DNA of 12,279 bases from Phoronis ovalis (GCA_028565635.1 JAOXYB010046436.1:1-12279); one strand, 5' to 3'; positions 1-7,972 are shown, counted from the stretch's first letter. Numbers and translations: made by a program. The notes: a model not told the origin generated them from the letters alone.

Positions 1-103
1 AAAGATACATGATGAATAACTTAACCTTTCCTGTGCCAACCTCTTGATAATCTGACGTCAGGAAAGCAGAGCTAACTTAAAGTTAGAAATTTGCACAACT
101 TAC

Positions 104-338
104 CTCTATATGATTTGATCTTGAGTTCTCGTCCTAATTTTCCAAGTGATGGTTGGAAGCAAGACTTTTTAAAAATGCGTCTCTTAATTCCAGTTGATTT
201 ATCTGTAGATATCATATTTACAAGCATGTGAATTTCAAATATTACTAGCATAACTGCGATAATAATTCCAAGATTATGCCTCATGTGCATTTTCTTAAGC
301 ACATATCTGATCTTACTAGGAATCATCGTATGTGTTAA
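104..338 (-). CDS. Type II membrane protein N-terminus, first coding exon (partial gene)
   Basis: From the ATG at 326 there are 74 codons ending in phase 1 at AGAG|GTAAGT. The next exon would lie off the left edge. A basic head (KIRYVLKKMHMRH) precedes a hydrophobic helix (GIIIAVMLVIF, then MLV) and a basic stem with IKRRIFKK. This is the layout of a signal-anchored Golgi enzyme such as a glycosyl- or sulfotransferase, an inference from topology only. A stop lies six codons upstream of the ATG, and a plausible acceptor, TTTTGTGACAG, would start the exon at 338. Another reading uses only the last third, entered through CTACAG in phase 1, as a CUB-gene tail exon; the 2153 exon fits that better. 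Confidence 0.42.
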
Positions 339-462
339 CTGTCACAAAATTATTTAATCCGATTAATATTGCTGGATCTAACATCTCTGCTCGAATGCAA
401 TGAACAGCATTCTAACCGGTTCTAAGTTATGGACTAAAATAATGTTTCTAATTTGTTCTCAG

Positions 463-539
463 CACAGATTACGAAACGGACCAACGAAATACCCCGGGTA
501 GCGTACACTTTGTACAATATCATGTACGACTTCTTTCAG
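463..539 (+). CDS. Isolated plus-strand internal exon, unknown gene
   Basis: The acceptor TCTAATTTGTTCTCAG and donor TTTCAG|GTAAGT flank 77 bases. Entered in phase 1 they encode 25 codons, QITKRTNEIPRVAYTL then YNIMYDFFQ, leaving in phase 0. A second frame is also open, entered in phase 2, so the frame is not certain. The peptide is not recognised. The splice signals favour the plus strand over the antisense, which is also open. If real, the gene enters from the left edge and the minus-strand exon at 104-338 would sit in its intron. Confidence 0.4.
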
Positions 540-1078
540 GTAAGTCGCATCAACGCTGTCACTCAATGTATCGGCTCATCGGATTGACCTAGATTTGTGA
601 CCTGAGCTGAAAATAACCAATGAATGTACGGTTCAGCTTGTTCAATAAAGTAGAACTCCGATAGAATACATACTTATAATTATACCTAGCAATTAATACC
701 GTGGTTAACAGTTGCGTCTGATCTGAAATAAGACGATTCTTCAGAAGAGCAGCATTAAATATATATATATGACTCCAGTCTTGATTCAGCTTCTCCGTGA
801 ATAATTGCGCTAAAAATGCATGAATGATGTTATCCATAATTTATGTCATTCTCTTCTGTTGCAGTGTTAATTGTAGAACTTATAACAATCTAACAGTAAA
901 CTAGTCATGTCAATATCGATTTAAGAATATCTTTATATTATACAAACACGTAAAATCTACATGTATATTATTATTAATAATAAATTAGAAAATGTTAATT
1001 TTCTAAAAATCTGGAAAAGCGGAAGAAAAGCACAATTTCAACCTGAATTTCATCTTATAATCATTTGTGTCTTGGCAG
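540..1078. other. Noncoding stretch, possible plus-strand intron
   Basis: Only short open frames and a small TA microsatellite (about 758-770) are seen. If the exon at 463-539 is real, this is the intron behind it. Confidence 0.4.
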
Positions 1079-1084
1079 ATTTAA
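1079..1084 (+). CDS. Possible terminal exon of the plus-strand gene
   Basis: The acceptor ATTTGTGTCTTGGCAG is followed in phase 0 by ATT TAA, which would close the frame of the 463-539 exon after one more residue. An AATAAA on the same strand follows at 1513-1518, giving a 3' UTR of about 450 bases. Support is splice signal, phase and poly(A) only. Confidence 0.25.
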   Translation: M

Positions 1085-1216
1085 GGTCGAATACCCGAGG
1101 GGTTATACCCTATATTAGAAACCAGGGGGGTAGCACTCAATTAAAATTGTGGGTAATCATGCTTGTTAATAAAAATACTTGAAAAGTGTGTTTATTCGAG
1201 GACCAAGCGCGGGAGT

Positions 1217-1365
1217 CTTGTTTTTTTATTATTCGAAAAGGTTCCGTTTGGACAGACTCTGGATAGGGTACCAACTTCGGCATGGATCTTACTTAGAATC
1301 TTTGTTGTTTTTTTACTTGTCGAAAAATGTCAATCTTGGATAGAGTACCCATTTTTGCTTAGGGT
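1217..1365 (+). repeat. Degenerate two-copy repeat
   Basis: TTTTTTTATTATTCGAAAA followed by CTCTGGATAGGGTACC (from about 1217) recurs as TTTTTTTACTTGTCGAAAAA followed by TCTTGGATAGAGTACC (from about 1300). The unit is about 80 bases and clearly diverged. The open frames across it are judged not to be a gene. Confidence 0.35.
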
Positions 1366-1512
1366 ACAAATTTAGACCCTGGTCTTGTTTAGATGTTTAT
1401 TTTTGGCCCATTAACGAGTATTATTCTCCACATTTTATTTGACTGTTCCCCTCCCCTCGGATTATAAATTGATCCTTATTTACAATGTACATAGATTTTT
1501 ATTATAATGCTC

Positions 1513-1518
1513 AATAAA
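1513..1518 (+). promoter_or_regulatory. Possible plus-strand poly(A) signal
   Basis: AATAAA followed by an A-rich stretch. It would end the plus-strand transcript about 550 bases before the convergent CUB gene ends. The motif is frequent by chance in DNA this AT-rich. Confidence 0.25.
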
Positions 1519-2102
1519 AAAACAAACAAAGATGGCGTTTGGGTCACCATTATTATTCGATAAACTTGTCATTACTGAATCTATTGAATCGATGTGTGAT
1601 TATTCAGTCAGTCTTTCTTATTGATAATAAATAAGTATATGGGAGTGAATTTAATTGTTGACAAATTTACTGTTGGATTGTCTTTGCTCCCGATAAAATA
1701 AATTCCTATTGATTAATTTCAAATAACAGTTGTACTTGGAAGTTAATTGAAGTGCAAAATAAATTTAAAACGTTTTTAATACTGCTCCAAACATCGACTA
1801 AAAATTCAAGCATGAGCTACTTCTAGAATAAGTGCCTTTCCGTCATTACCACTAAGAACGTTCAATGAAAGCTCACTGTTTGATTTCTGTTGATCGTACG
1901 TTGTAGAGGATTTTGTGTGTATTGATGAGCTGTCCGATAAATGGAACGTGTGCTATTATTTTTTTGCTTCACCCCAATCAATGATTACAACAAAGTCACA
2001 TTACACAAAGAGGCAAAAACCAAAATGTTAAAAGATCATTCAAGTTGTTTCGTTTTTTTGTGATCTTCAAAAAATATCATTGCGCTGAAGCAGGCATCGT
2101 CC
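1519..2102. other. Intergenic stretch downstream of the CUB gene
   Basis: AT-rich sequence with no convincing exon. A minus-strand acceptor near 1856 leads to a short open stretch and stop, a weaker alternative to the terminal exon at 2153. Confidence 0.45.
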
Positions 2103-2108
2103 TTTATT
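2103..2108 (-). promoter_or_regulatory. Poly(A) signal of the CUB gene
   Basis: AATAAA on the minus strand, 26 bases downstream of the TAA. Cleavage would be expected roughly 10-30 bases further, near 2075-2092, giving an unusually short 3' UTR. Confidence 0.6.
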
Positions 2109-2133
2109 TTGCTATCTCCTTTAATGCTGTCTA

Positions 2134-2153
2134 TTAGTTAACGATAATGTAGT
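2134..2153 (-). CDS. CUB gene exon 11: C-terminal tail and stop
   Basis: The strong acceptor CTTGTTTTTTTCAG is followed in phase 1 by codons for DYIIVN, then tandem stops TAA TAG. YIIV fits a YxxΦ endocytic signal. An AATAAA lies 26 bases past the stop, so this is a convincing terminal exon. It is very short, so it rests on splice phase and the poly(A) signal rather than on homology. Confidence 0.68.
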
Positions 2154-5100
2154 CTGAAAAAAACAAGAGGGAAATTAAATACTTATTTCTCGTAATTTAT
2201 CATCAATTTTTATCTTTGGAAAATTGCACGTTGACTCAATTAAAAGTCTGATGCATTTTACAGGATTAAAGTTTCCGAGTTGAAACATACCGTTCCTAGG
2301 GCCTCCTCTCTTGATGTACCACCTTATGAACAGGGCAAACACCACAATAGCCAGCACCACACCAATAGCACCTCCTACCACGGTCCATGTATGTTTTACG
2401 ACTACAAAACATAAAATGTTATAAGGAAAATAAAATCTAAATATTGAACATCATTGGCAAAGTGGATCCTCCGGGATCAGCTGGAAATAGATTTAAAATA
2501 ACAGGCAATGACTTCATTGGTGTTTAGGAAAAAACTTTGTTTTTTTCTTATTATTGATTTTTAATTTTTAGAAACTTTGCAATAAAAAATGCGAAAAACC
2601 TACATTACCTTCCATATCTGCCTGTTCACAGGTCATATCAACTCTTTTGTCGACACAGTCTGCAACCAAAATTCAAAACAGTCATTTTAGAATTCGTGCA
2701 TTAAACCACCGGCATTGAAAGAAAATAGTTTCAATGATAGTGAACTACGGTAAAAGCAATTATTCCAAACAAAGCACAAATATCAAGACTCGAAAATAAC
2801 ATTAACAGGATCTTATTTTTGACGAAAACATTCGGTCTTGTTATAGCTGTAAGAAGTTAAACAAGCATACATGTATATTTATAAATATTTGTTATAACTG
2901 CATTGTAATAAGTTAAACAAGTGTCAATGTAAATTTATAAATGTTTTGACGGTTATTATTAAACTTAGTCTCAGAATCGGGGATTTTTTTCGTGGAGCTG
3001 TAAGCAGTAACGGTTATGAAACTTACATTGTTGGTATTCCAGTTTAAAACCAGAATACGTTGGGCCAGTTTTTCCAGCTGTGAAACGAATGATAACGTTT
3101 TTCTGGTCCGTTGAAATCGGATCTGGGGAACAAACATGACATACGAATTACAAATTATGTCCATTACAAGTACATGCATGTAATTACGCAGGTTTGGGGT
3201 ATCACGGGTATACTACACCAAGCTCTCGTCCTTATTAGTATCGATAAATGATTGGTAAAATGTATGTACAGATATATACTGAGGATGCATGAAAATTTAT
3301 ACAATTTATACATTATGTTTCGTTAATTATAGGAAAATAATGAGAATATTTATGAATATGCAATGATGCTCCATCATTTATTTTAAATTCATGACGAAGC
3401 ATATTACCTGGTTTTGAGTCATGTGTAATAGTTCTCTTCGCTTCTTGTTTTGGATCAACACCATAAATAATTTCTACTTGGGTATTCGCTCCCAAAGACA
3501 CATTCTAGAAGATACGTATACCATGTAACAATTCGTTAACAAAAATAACATCATAAATTCAAGTTTCCTGATTTTAGTGTGCTGCTGAGTAGAAGTATGT
3601 TAGGACAAACAATTTTGTTAAAATAGTTATATATACATGTACTGCTTGAAGTATTACAAAATAAGATAAGCTATTTTTTAGAATAGCATGATAGTACTTA
3701 CTAACAACTTATCGATCCTGTAGGCAAAAGTTAATAATGTTTTTGTCATAGTTAGTAAAAGTACACGTATTTACTAGGGAACGACACGATGTCCGTACAC
3801 GGAAAAGAAACGGATTAAAGAGAACACAAATATTTAAACAATCATGTATACCGCAAAACTAAGCTTTATTTTTCCATTTGAATGAGGCACTTTTACGGCA
3901 TATTCTTTCTTTGAAAACAATGGATAGTTTGCTGGCCATCCTGGCGATGTCACTTCACCATTAGCTTCTTCAAAATTTGTTTTTCCATCTGGAAATATGG
4001 TTTTTAAATGGAACAAAATTACGACTTACGTATAACACTTCAGAATTATAACCGCACACGTTTAGTTACACTACATTACGTACCGTGTTTCTTAGAAACA
4101 ACATTGCATATTGTAATGTACAGAAAATGATACAATTTAAAAGCGTAATATTAGATAGCTTAAGATGTTTGAATACAAGCAACGAGTAATGTGTAAAGTG
4201 TGTTCCTCTATCACGACCGTTAAATCGAAAAGTAAAAAAAATTAGTAATCCATATTTATACACACATTCCTACAAAAAGAATCGCGACTGATTTTCTTTC
4301 ACCTCGTGCTTTAGGTAATTCGCTCGTTAGTGGTTACATTCGTAACTTGTCGCTTGTATCTAAGAATCTTAAGCTCTCTATATTATGATTACCAAAGCAT
4401 TTGAGAAAGCGCAATGCTGAATCATTTCGTATAAAAACTTACAGAACGTCTTCTTTGTCTTGGTTTCAAATGTTGCTTTAAATCCGCCATGTTTTGTTGT
4501 GTCGCTAGACCTGGAAAGTACCAGCTGGAAAATATGTGCAACTCAAATGTATAAAAGCTACTTTTAAATTTGAACGCAGATGTAACAGGTAACGAGTTGG
4601 AGTACAATTTAAACCTTATAATTTACAAACAACTGTCTATCTTGGTGATTCCGAAAACTTTCACTAGGCGGTCTATAGTCAGCCATAGAAAAACCTGTAC
4701 GCTTTCATAAAAATAAAAAGTTAGCTGCCTGCATAACACTATCTAGTTGGATTGAAAAAAGACACCACAGTTCTAGGCTGTATTATACAAACATTTATTA
4801 CTGTTGAAGTAGACAGAAAAATTAACCATGCACTGTCAAATATAGATCAGTTGAGGGGAATAGGAGTAATTTATAAGTTTGTTAGATTGTTTAATATATA
4901 AGTGGTTTGCTGTAAATTACTTATTTTACGTCAGATAATGCTATACAACAGGCTTCTGCGACAGAATAAGTCTCACATATGATTATACCTTCAAACTGGG
5001 ACCACCATCTTTTAGCTTCATCGTAGTAACACCATGTGGTGGACTTGTGCCGTACTGGTACTTACCCAACAGTGCGCTGGTATTATCATAAACCTAAATA

Positions 5101-6714
5101 AATAGACCACTTTCATGTGTGCGTTTCGTTTGCAACTTGATTTAAAGTTAACATGCAATATATAATAATATACAAGCTACCCAGATTTATTAAAAGATTC
5201 ATTTATGCAACAAAAATTATCAAAATTGCTCAATTCATTTTAAAGTTCTAAGCATTTCGTGCGAGACTTTGAGGCCTGCCATTATATATCATCAACCATA
5301 GTACAATGTGCAGTAGTAATAGAGACGCATGAACAAGGTTTGTTTTAACATTAATTTACAATCGTGGCAATACTAAAATGCAGTAATATGCTTAAAAATA
5401 TAATATATGTTTCCATTAATATACAATCGTGGCAATACTAGAATGCAGTAATATGTTTAAAGTATCCCCTGTACTATACATTCATGCAAAAACTTTTAAT
5501 AATCAAATCATATAATCAGTTGATTAACAGAATTTAAGTGATTTTGCATTTTCTTACGGTTTAAAATACGTAAAAACCTTGTTCACATCGTATGTCACAG
5601 CGCTTCGCATTTTGAGTAATAACAGCTATTTACAATAGCAGCTTTCAAAGTTGCATATTAAAATGTGTAAAACTTCAAAGCGATTTAAGCAATTTTGAAA
5701 ATTCTTACTGGAAGTTATTTTTTTTAAATGTACCTAAGTAAGTAGATAGGTTAAAACGTATTAATTACACTTTATTAACTTTAATCGCATTTCTGACTGC
5801 TCTTCCTTTTACTTACCTCCAGGTAATCAAGTTTATCAAGAACCAATTCTTTGAACAGTAAAATCATGACATCATCACTGCTGTTTTGTGAAGTCCTTAA
5901 GTTAAATGTGCAATTTGAATACATCGAATCTAGTGAAAAAGAACATTTTATAAAATATGCTATAACTGCCTTATTTGGGATCATTATGTCACCAAGTTAT
6001 AGATGTACAAGATGGAGTGCTTTGTTGAGATATTTCTAGATTGCATATATACATATAACGTGAAATCTATAGTATGAATAGCATTATGTTTTCATTATGA
6101 CCGATTGTTACCATAGTAATATAGTCCTGGAGCTATCAATGATTATTACATCTCTTGGATAAGCGAAAATGTGAGTGATCAATATACATTTCATAGAAAC
6201 CAAAAGGCTTACAGTTCAAAGAAGTGAACATCGCTGCAAAATAATAAAGATGCATGTAGCCACATATATTTTTGCTTTTCGGATAATCTAGGTTTTTTTT
6301 TCACTGTGACTTACTGTTGCTGGTTATAGTTCCACTGTCATACATGTTGGTGTCAGGGCATACTTCGGTATCTGTAACAATAAGGAATATAATGTTTCCC
6401 TTAGGTACAATGAAAACATACTTAAAAGTATATTTAAAAAACAAGTTAAACAACCTGTTTGCAATACAGAAGTAGTGAAATTTTATGGGCATATATACAC
6501 CTTTTCGGGAATAACGATTTCGTGATAGTAGTCGCGTTGTTTATATTTCCCAAGAGGACAACCTATTAGATATTGGGTCACATTCGTATATTTTGCAGTC
6601 TTAACTTCCGCATAATTATTATAATGCTCTAAAATGTCTACCTAACGTACCTGCTGAAGTATGCTGCAGAACCAAGAGGAAAAGTGTGAGACAGAATTTA
6701 ATAGGGACTTCCAT
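2134..6714 (-). CDS. Two-CUB-domain type I membrane protein, complete 11-exon gene
   Basis: Joining eleven exons (6714-6651, 6371-6315, 5929-5817, 5093-4989, 4524-4443, 3988-3852, 3504-3408, 3122-3027, 2659-2609, 2401-2291, 2153-2134) gives 310 codons plus stop, with every junction in phase. Domain order: signal peptide 1-21; CUB1 about 26-139, with DYLEVYD at 75-81 and GGFKATF at 126-132; CUB2 about 146-249, with SPGWPANYP at 155-163 and SGFKLEY near its end; stalk with Cys252 and Cys261; transmembrane helix about 273-293 with GxxxG at 277-281; cytoplasmic tail 294-310. NxS/T sequons occur at N40, N46, N56, N82 and N187. CUB domains bind proteins or glycans outside the cell, so a cell-surface receptor or adhesion role is inferred; ligand and family are not recognised. 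Both CUB modules are bounded by phase-1 introns, as in shuffled extracellular modules. The ectodomain has only four cysteines, and CUB2 has none. Confidence 0.88.
2291..2401 (-). CDS. CUB gene exon 10: transmembrane helix
   Basis: Residues 268-304 include WTVVGGAIGVVLAIVV followed by FALFI and then the basic stop-transfer segment RWYIKRGGPR, giving type I topology. GxxxG at 277-281 could promote helix pairing. Acceptor TTATGTTTTGTAG and donor AACG|GTATGT, both phase 1. Confidence 0.87.
2609..2659 (-). CDS. CUB gene exon 9: juxtamembrane stalk
   Basis: A 51-base exon with phase 1 on both sides encodes residues 251-267. It contains YCVDKRVDMTCEQ, whose two cysteines nine residues apart could form a small disulfide loop between CUB2 and the membrane. 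Acceptor TTTTGGTTGCAG, donor GAAG|GTAATG. Its symmetrical phase means it could be skipped without a frameshift. Confidence 0.8.
2838..2946 (+). repeat. Tandem duplication in CUB intron 8
   Basis: Two adjacent copies of about 53-58 bases share TTGTTATA, AAGTTAAACAAG and TTTATAAAT in the same order, with small indels between them. They lie between the exons at 3027 and 2659. Confidence 0.6.
3027..3122 (-). CDS. CUB gene exon 8: end of CUB2
   Basis: This exon encodes residues 219-250 with NVIIRFTAGK and TYSGFKLEYQQ, the usual final strands of a CUB domain. The acceptor GTTTGTTCCCCAG and donor CAAT|GTAAGT are both phase 1. The true frame is not the longest open one here; splice phase and the CUB motif decide it. 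Confidence 0.86.
3408..3504 (-). CDS. CUB gene exon 7: middle of CUB2
   Basis: Residues 187-218 begin NVSLGANTQVEIIYGVD, where VEIIYG corresponds to the CUB YLEIYDG strand. Acceptor GTATCTTCTAG (phase 0), donor CCAG|GTAATA (phase 1). Asn187 is in an NVS sequon. Confidence 0.83.
3505..3851 (-). other. CUB intron 6
   Basis: Phase-0 intron between the first two exons of CUB2. Nothing beyond AT-rich sequence was seen. Confidence 0.8.
3852..3988 (-). CDS. CUB gene exon 6: start of CUB2
   Basis: This exon encodes residues 141-186 with GEVTSPGWPANYPLF, the classic opening of a CUB domain, then KEYAVKV and IKLSFA. The position usually held by cysteine after the NYP motif is not cysteine. The acceptor is CATATTTCCAG (phase 1) and the donor GCG|GTATAC (phase 0). 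Confidence 0.87.
3989..4442 (-). other. CUB intron 5, between the two CUB modules
   Basis: Phase-1 intron separating CUB1 from CUB2. It holds a 15-base near-palindrome at 4086-4100 and open frames without coding features. Confidence 0.8.
4443..4524 (-). CDS. CUB gene exon 5: end of CUB1
   Basis: The acceptor TATTTTCCAG at 4525 gives phase 0 and residues 114-140, including the closing CUB strand HGGFKATFE. A second AG eleven bases further on (TTTCCAG) would break the frame and is rejected. The donor TTCT|GTAAGT leaves phase 1. The segment after CUB1 is lysine- and threonine-rich (TKTKKT) and forms a short linker. Confidence 0.85.
4525..4988 (-). other. CUB intron 4
   Basis: Phase-0 intron within CUB1. 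No gene, repeat or regulatory element is supported. Confidence 0.8.
4989..5093 (-). CDS. CUB gene exon 4: CUB1 VYD to GTSPP segment
   Basis: Thirty-five codons (residues 79-113), phase 0 on both sides, begin VYDN and contain LLGKYQYGTSPP. In most CUB domains this position reads YCGTSPP, so the fourth canonical cysteine is replaced. The donor is AAG|GTATAA. Confidence 0.87.
5094..5816 (-). other. CUB intron 3
   Basis: The longest intron of this gene, phase 0, located after the DYLE motif. It contains the 48-bp direct repeat and otherwise AT-rich sequence. Confidence 0.8.
5349..5461 (+). repeat. 48-bp direct repeat in CUB intron 3
   Basis: Copies at 5349-5396 and 5414-5461 match at 45 of 48 bases; the shared core includes ACAATCGTGGCAATACTA and AATGCAGTAATATG. 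The period is 65 bases. The high identity suggests a recent local duplication. Confidence 0.85.
5817..5929 (-). CDS. CUB gene exon 3: CUB1 core strands
   Basis: The acceptor TTCTTTTTCACTAG and donor GGAG|GTAAGT bound residues 41-78. YSNCTFNLR matches the usual CUB segment around the second cysteine, and DKLDYLE matches the CUB DYLE motif. The cysteine that normally precedes DYLE is absent. The exon ends in phase 0 immediately after DYLE. Confidence 0.87.
5930..6314 (-). other. CUB intron 2
   Basis: Phase-1 intron. The plus-strand open frame that crosses exon 3 into it has no coding character. Confidence 0.8.
6315..6371 (-). CDS. CUB gene exon 2: start of CUB1
   Basis: This is a 57-base exon between a TTGTTACAG acceptor and an ACA|GTAAGT donor, phase 1 on both sides. 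It encodes residues 22-40, beginning DTEVCPDTN. Cys26 is the likely first cysteine of CUB1 and would pair with Cys47 in the next exon. Confidence 0.8.
6651..6714 (-). CDS. CUB gene exon 1: signal peptide
   Basis: The ATG at 6714 opens 21 codons. They begin MEVPIKF, continue with a hydrophobic LTLFLLVL core and end in TSA, a good signal-peptidase site. The exon ends in phase 1 at GCAG|GTACGT. A TATA-like box lies about 75 bases upstream. An upstream ATG at 6766 is out of frame and close to where transcription would begin, so it is not chosen. Confidence 0.82.
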
Positions 6715-6787
6715 GATTTCTTCGCTTGATTTGTTTATCAAAAAAGATTCTGGACTTTGTAAACATGCAAGGCTTCAACTTGACCCG

Positions 6788-6796
6788 TATATAATA
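6788..6796 (-). promoter_or_regulatory. TATA-like box upstream of the CUB gene
   Basis: TATTATATA on the minus strand lies about 75 bases upstream of the ATG at 6714. That spacing would put the start site near 6765 and leave a leader of about 50 bases. Such AT-rich strings are common in this DNA, so the assignment is tentative. Confidence 0.35.
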
Positions 6797-6799
6797 AGG

Positions 6800-7627
6800 T
6801 CCCGTGATGAAACCTGGTTATCAGTTATTTATGCGGCAGCCCGTAGATAAAAGAAAATGATAATTAATACATGCAAAGATGAATGTATTACTATTTGCTT
6901 CTGTTCTAATTTGAATCCGTTCCATCTTGTTAGTTGCGAACAAACTGACAAACTTTTTTCTGACACAATGCCATCAAATTGCGTAAATCGAGCTATACTA
7001 TATCTTCTGTATTTGTGATACTGATGGAAATTGAACGCAGAAAACTTTGGTTTGCTGTAGATCATACACCCCGAGCATCGTCATATGTTTTTTTCTGAAG
7101 GTAGATTAGTGCATGCAGGACCTTTCTTTGGTGGTTGGATCATACAATGCCAGCATAATTTGCTATAAAAAAAATCATAGGTTTCCTATAATGAATATCT
7201 GAGCTTTATGAATTGTCATACTGCATAGAGGCCTAATTTGAACATTATTGCAACAAAAAAGAAAAACATTTTATTTATTTATTTCACGTTCGTTATTCCG
7301 ATTAGCCTGTTCAGTGCACATGCTCTGATCTCCCACAGGGCCGAGCTGGTGCAGAAATAAAATAAAGAAAATAAAAATACCAAACATGTGCAAATAGTAT
7401 GTACTACTGGGGTGTTCCTCCCGGGTGTTCCTTTACTTATATGCTATTTACATACCGTTTTCTAATAAAACTTTAAAACAAAATACACGCATTCGTTGCT
7501 TGTTTTTTTTTTAATATAGAGATAAAGTGATATACTGACGATTATTGTAGTGGCTGCATCAGGGTTTTTGCAATGTGCTGGACAAGGGTCCCGGGACCGG
7601 AGTGAACTGTAAAAAATATCCCCATAG
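6800..7627. other. Intergenic region between divergent genes
   Basis: Holds the possible retroelement end at 7260-7375 and a short GGTGTTCCT direct repeat near 7412-7431. No exon is supported; the minus-strand open frame at 6829-7065 resembles no protein. Confidence 0.5.
7260..7375 (-). repeat. Possible retroelement 3' end with AAAT tail
   Basis: Read on the minus strand, a GC-richer block (CACCAGCTCGGCCCTGTGGG and on) ends in a tail of AAAT repeats at about 7268-7285. Short simple-sequence tails of this kind end many LINE and SINE copies. No coding sequence or clear target-site duplication was found. Confidence 0.3.
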
Positions 7628-7711
7628 ATGGAGCAGCTGACTAATCGTGTATCGAAAACAGCCGAAGACTTCCGAAGTTTGTTTGACCGCCATTTTGCTG
7701 ATGACTTTTGG
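7628..7711 (+). CDS. Candidate plus-strand first exon, 28 open codons
   Basis: An ATG at 7628 opens 28 codons with a protein-like composition (MEQLTNRVSKTAEDF, ending RHFADDFW). They run to the strong donor TGG|GTAAGT in phase 0. The block has several CpGs, unusual for the surrounding AT-rich DNA, plus ETS- and YY1-like sites, so it looks like the 5' end of a housekeeping transcript. Two readings are possible. It may be the 5' exon of ZNF143; spliced straight to 9206 its frame does not match and it would be an upstream ORF. Or it may be the first coding exon of an unrecognised gene. I do not recognise the peptide. Confidence 0.35.
7668..7697. promoter_or_regulatory. ETS-like and YY1-like sites
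   Basis: ACTTCCG at 7668-7674 is the reverse of CGGAAGT, the ETS/GABP core. CGCCATTTTG at 7688-7697 is the reverse of AAAATGGCG, the YY1 core. Such pairs mark TATA-less housekeeping promoters in animals. They fall inside the open first-exon candidate, so they may simply be coding sequence. The YY1-like site points along the minus strand. Confidence 0.35.
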
Positions 7712-7972
7712 GTAAGTTCCCAGTGTCCTTTGCTTTTACCCAGCGCCCTATTCGAATGTTATCTTGTACAGTTTTATTTTCTAATTGAAGCGTACAGTTG
7801 ATAGGATAAAGAAGGATGTGCAAAATATTCAAATATTCTTGTAGACGTATTGCACACTGTCATAGTGTGGTAGCGGCTTCGATTTCTTTCTTCTCTACTC
7901 GTGACTTCCTCAGCAGACTGTTATAATAATATTTATAAATCATTTTCCTGTTGCCGTTCTGCTCGTTTGCAG

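Noticed and set aside
1163-1375. A 70-codon plus-strand open frame
   Set aside because: It lies across the degenerate two-copy repeat, so its openness reflects repeat sequence and T-rich stretches.
1830-1856. Alternative minus-strand terminal exon for the CUB gene
   Set aside because: It gives a stop after about nine codons, but its acceptor is weaker and no AATAAA is close by, unlike the exon at 2153.
4086-4100. TGTTTCTTAGAAACA near-palindrome containing TTCNNNGAA (STAT-like)
   Set aside because: A nine-base motif with three free positions is expected by chance, and it sits in an intron far from the promoter.
6829-7065. A 78-codon minus-strand open frame upstream of the CUB gene
   Set aside because: No domain or signal sequence is visible, and it lies upstream of the TATA-like box of the CUB gene.
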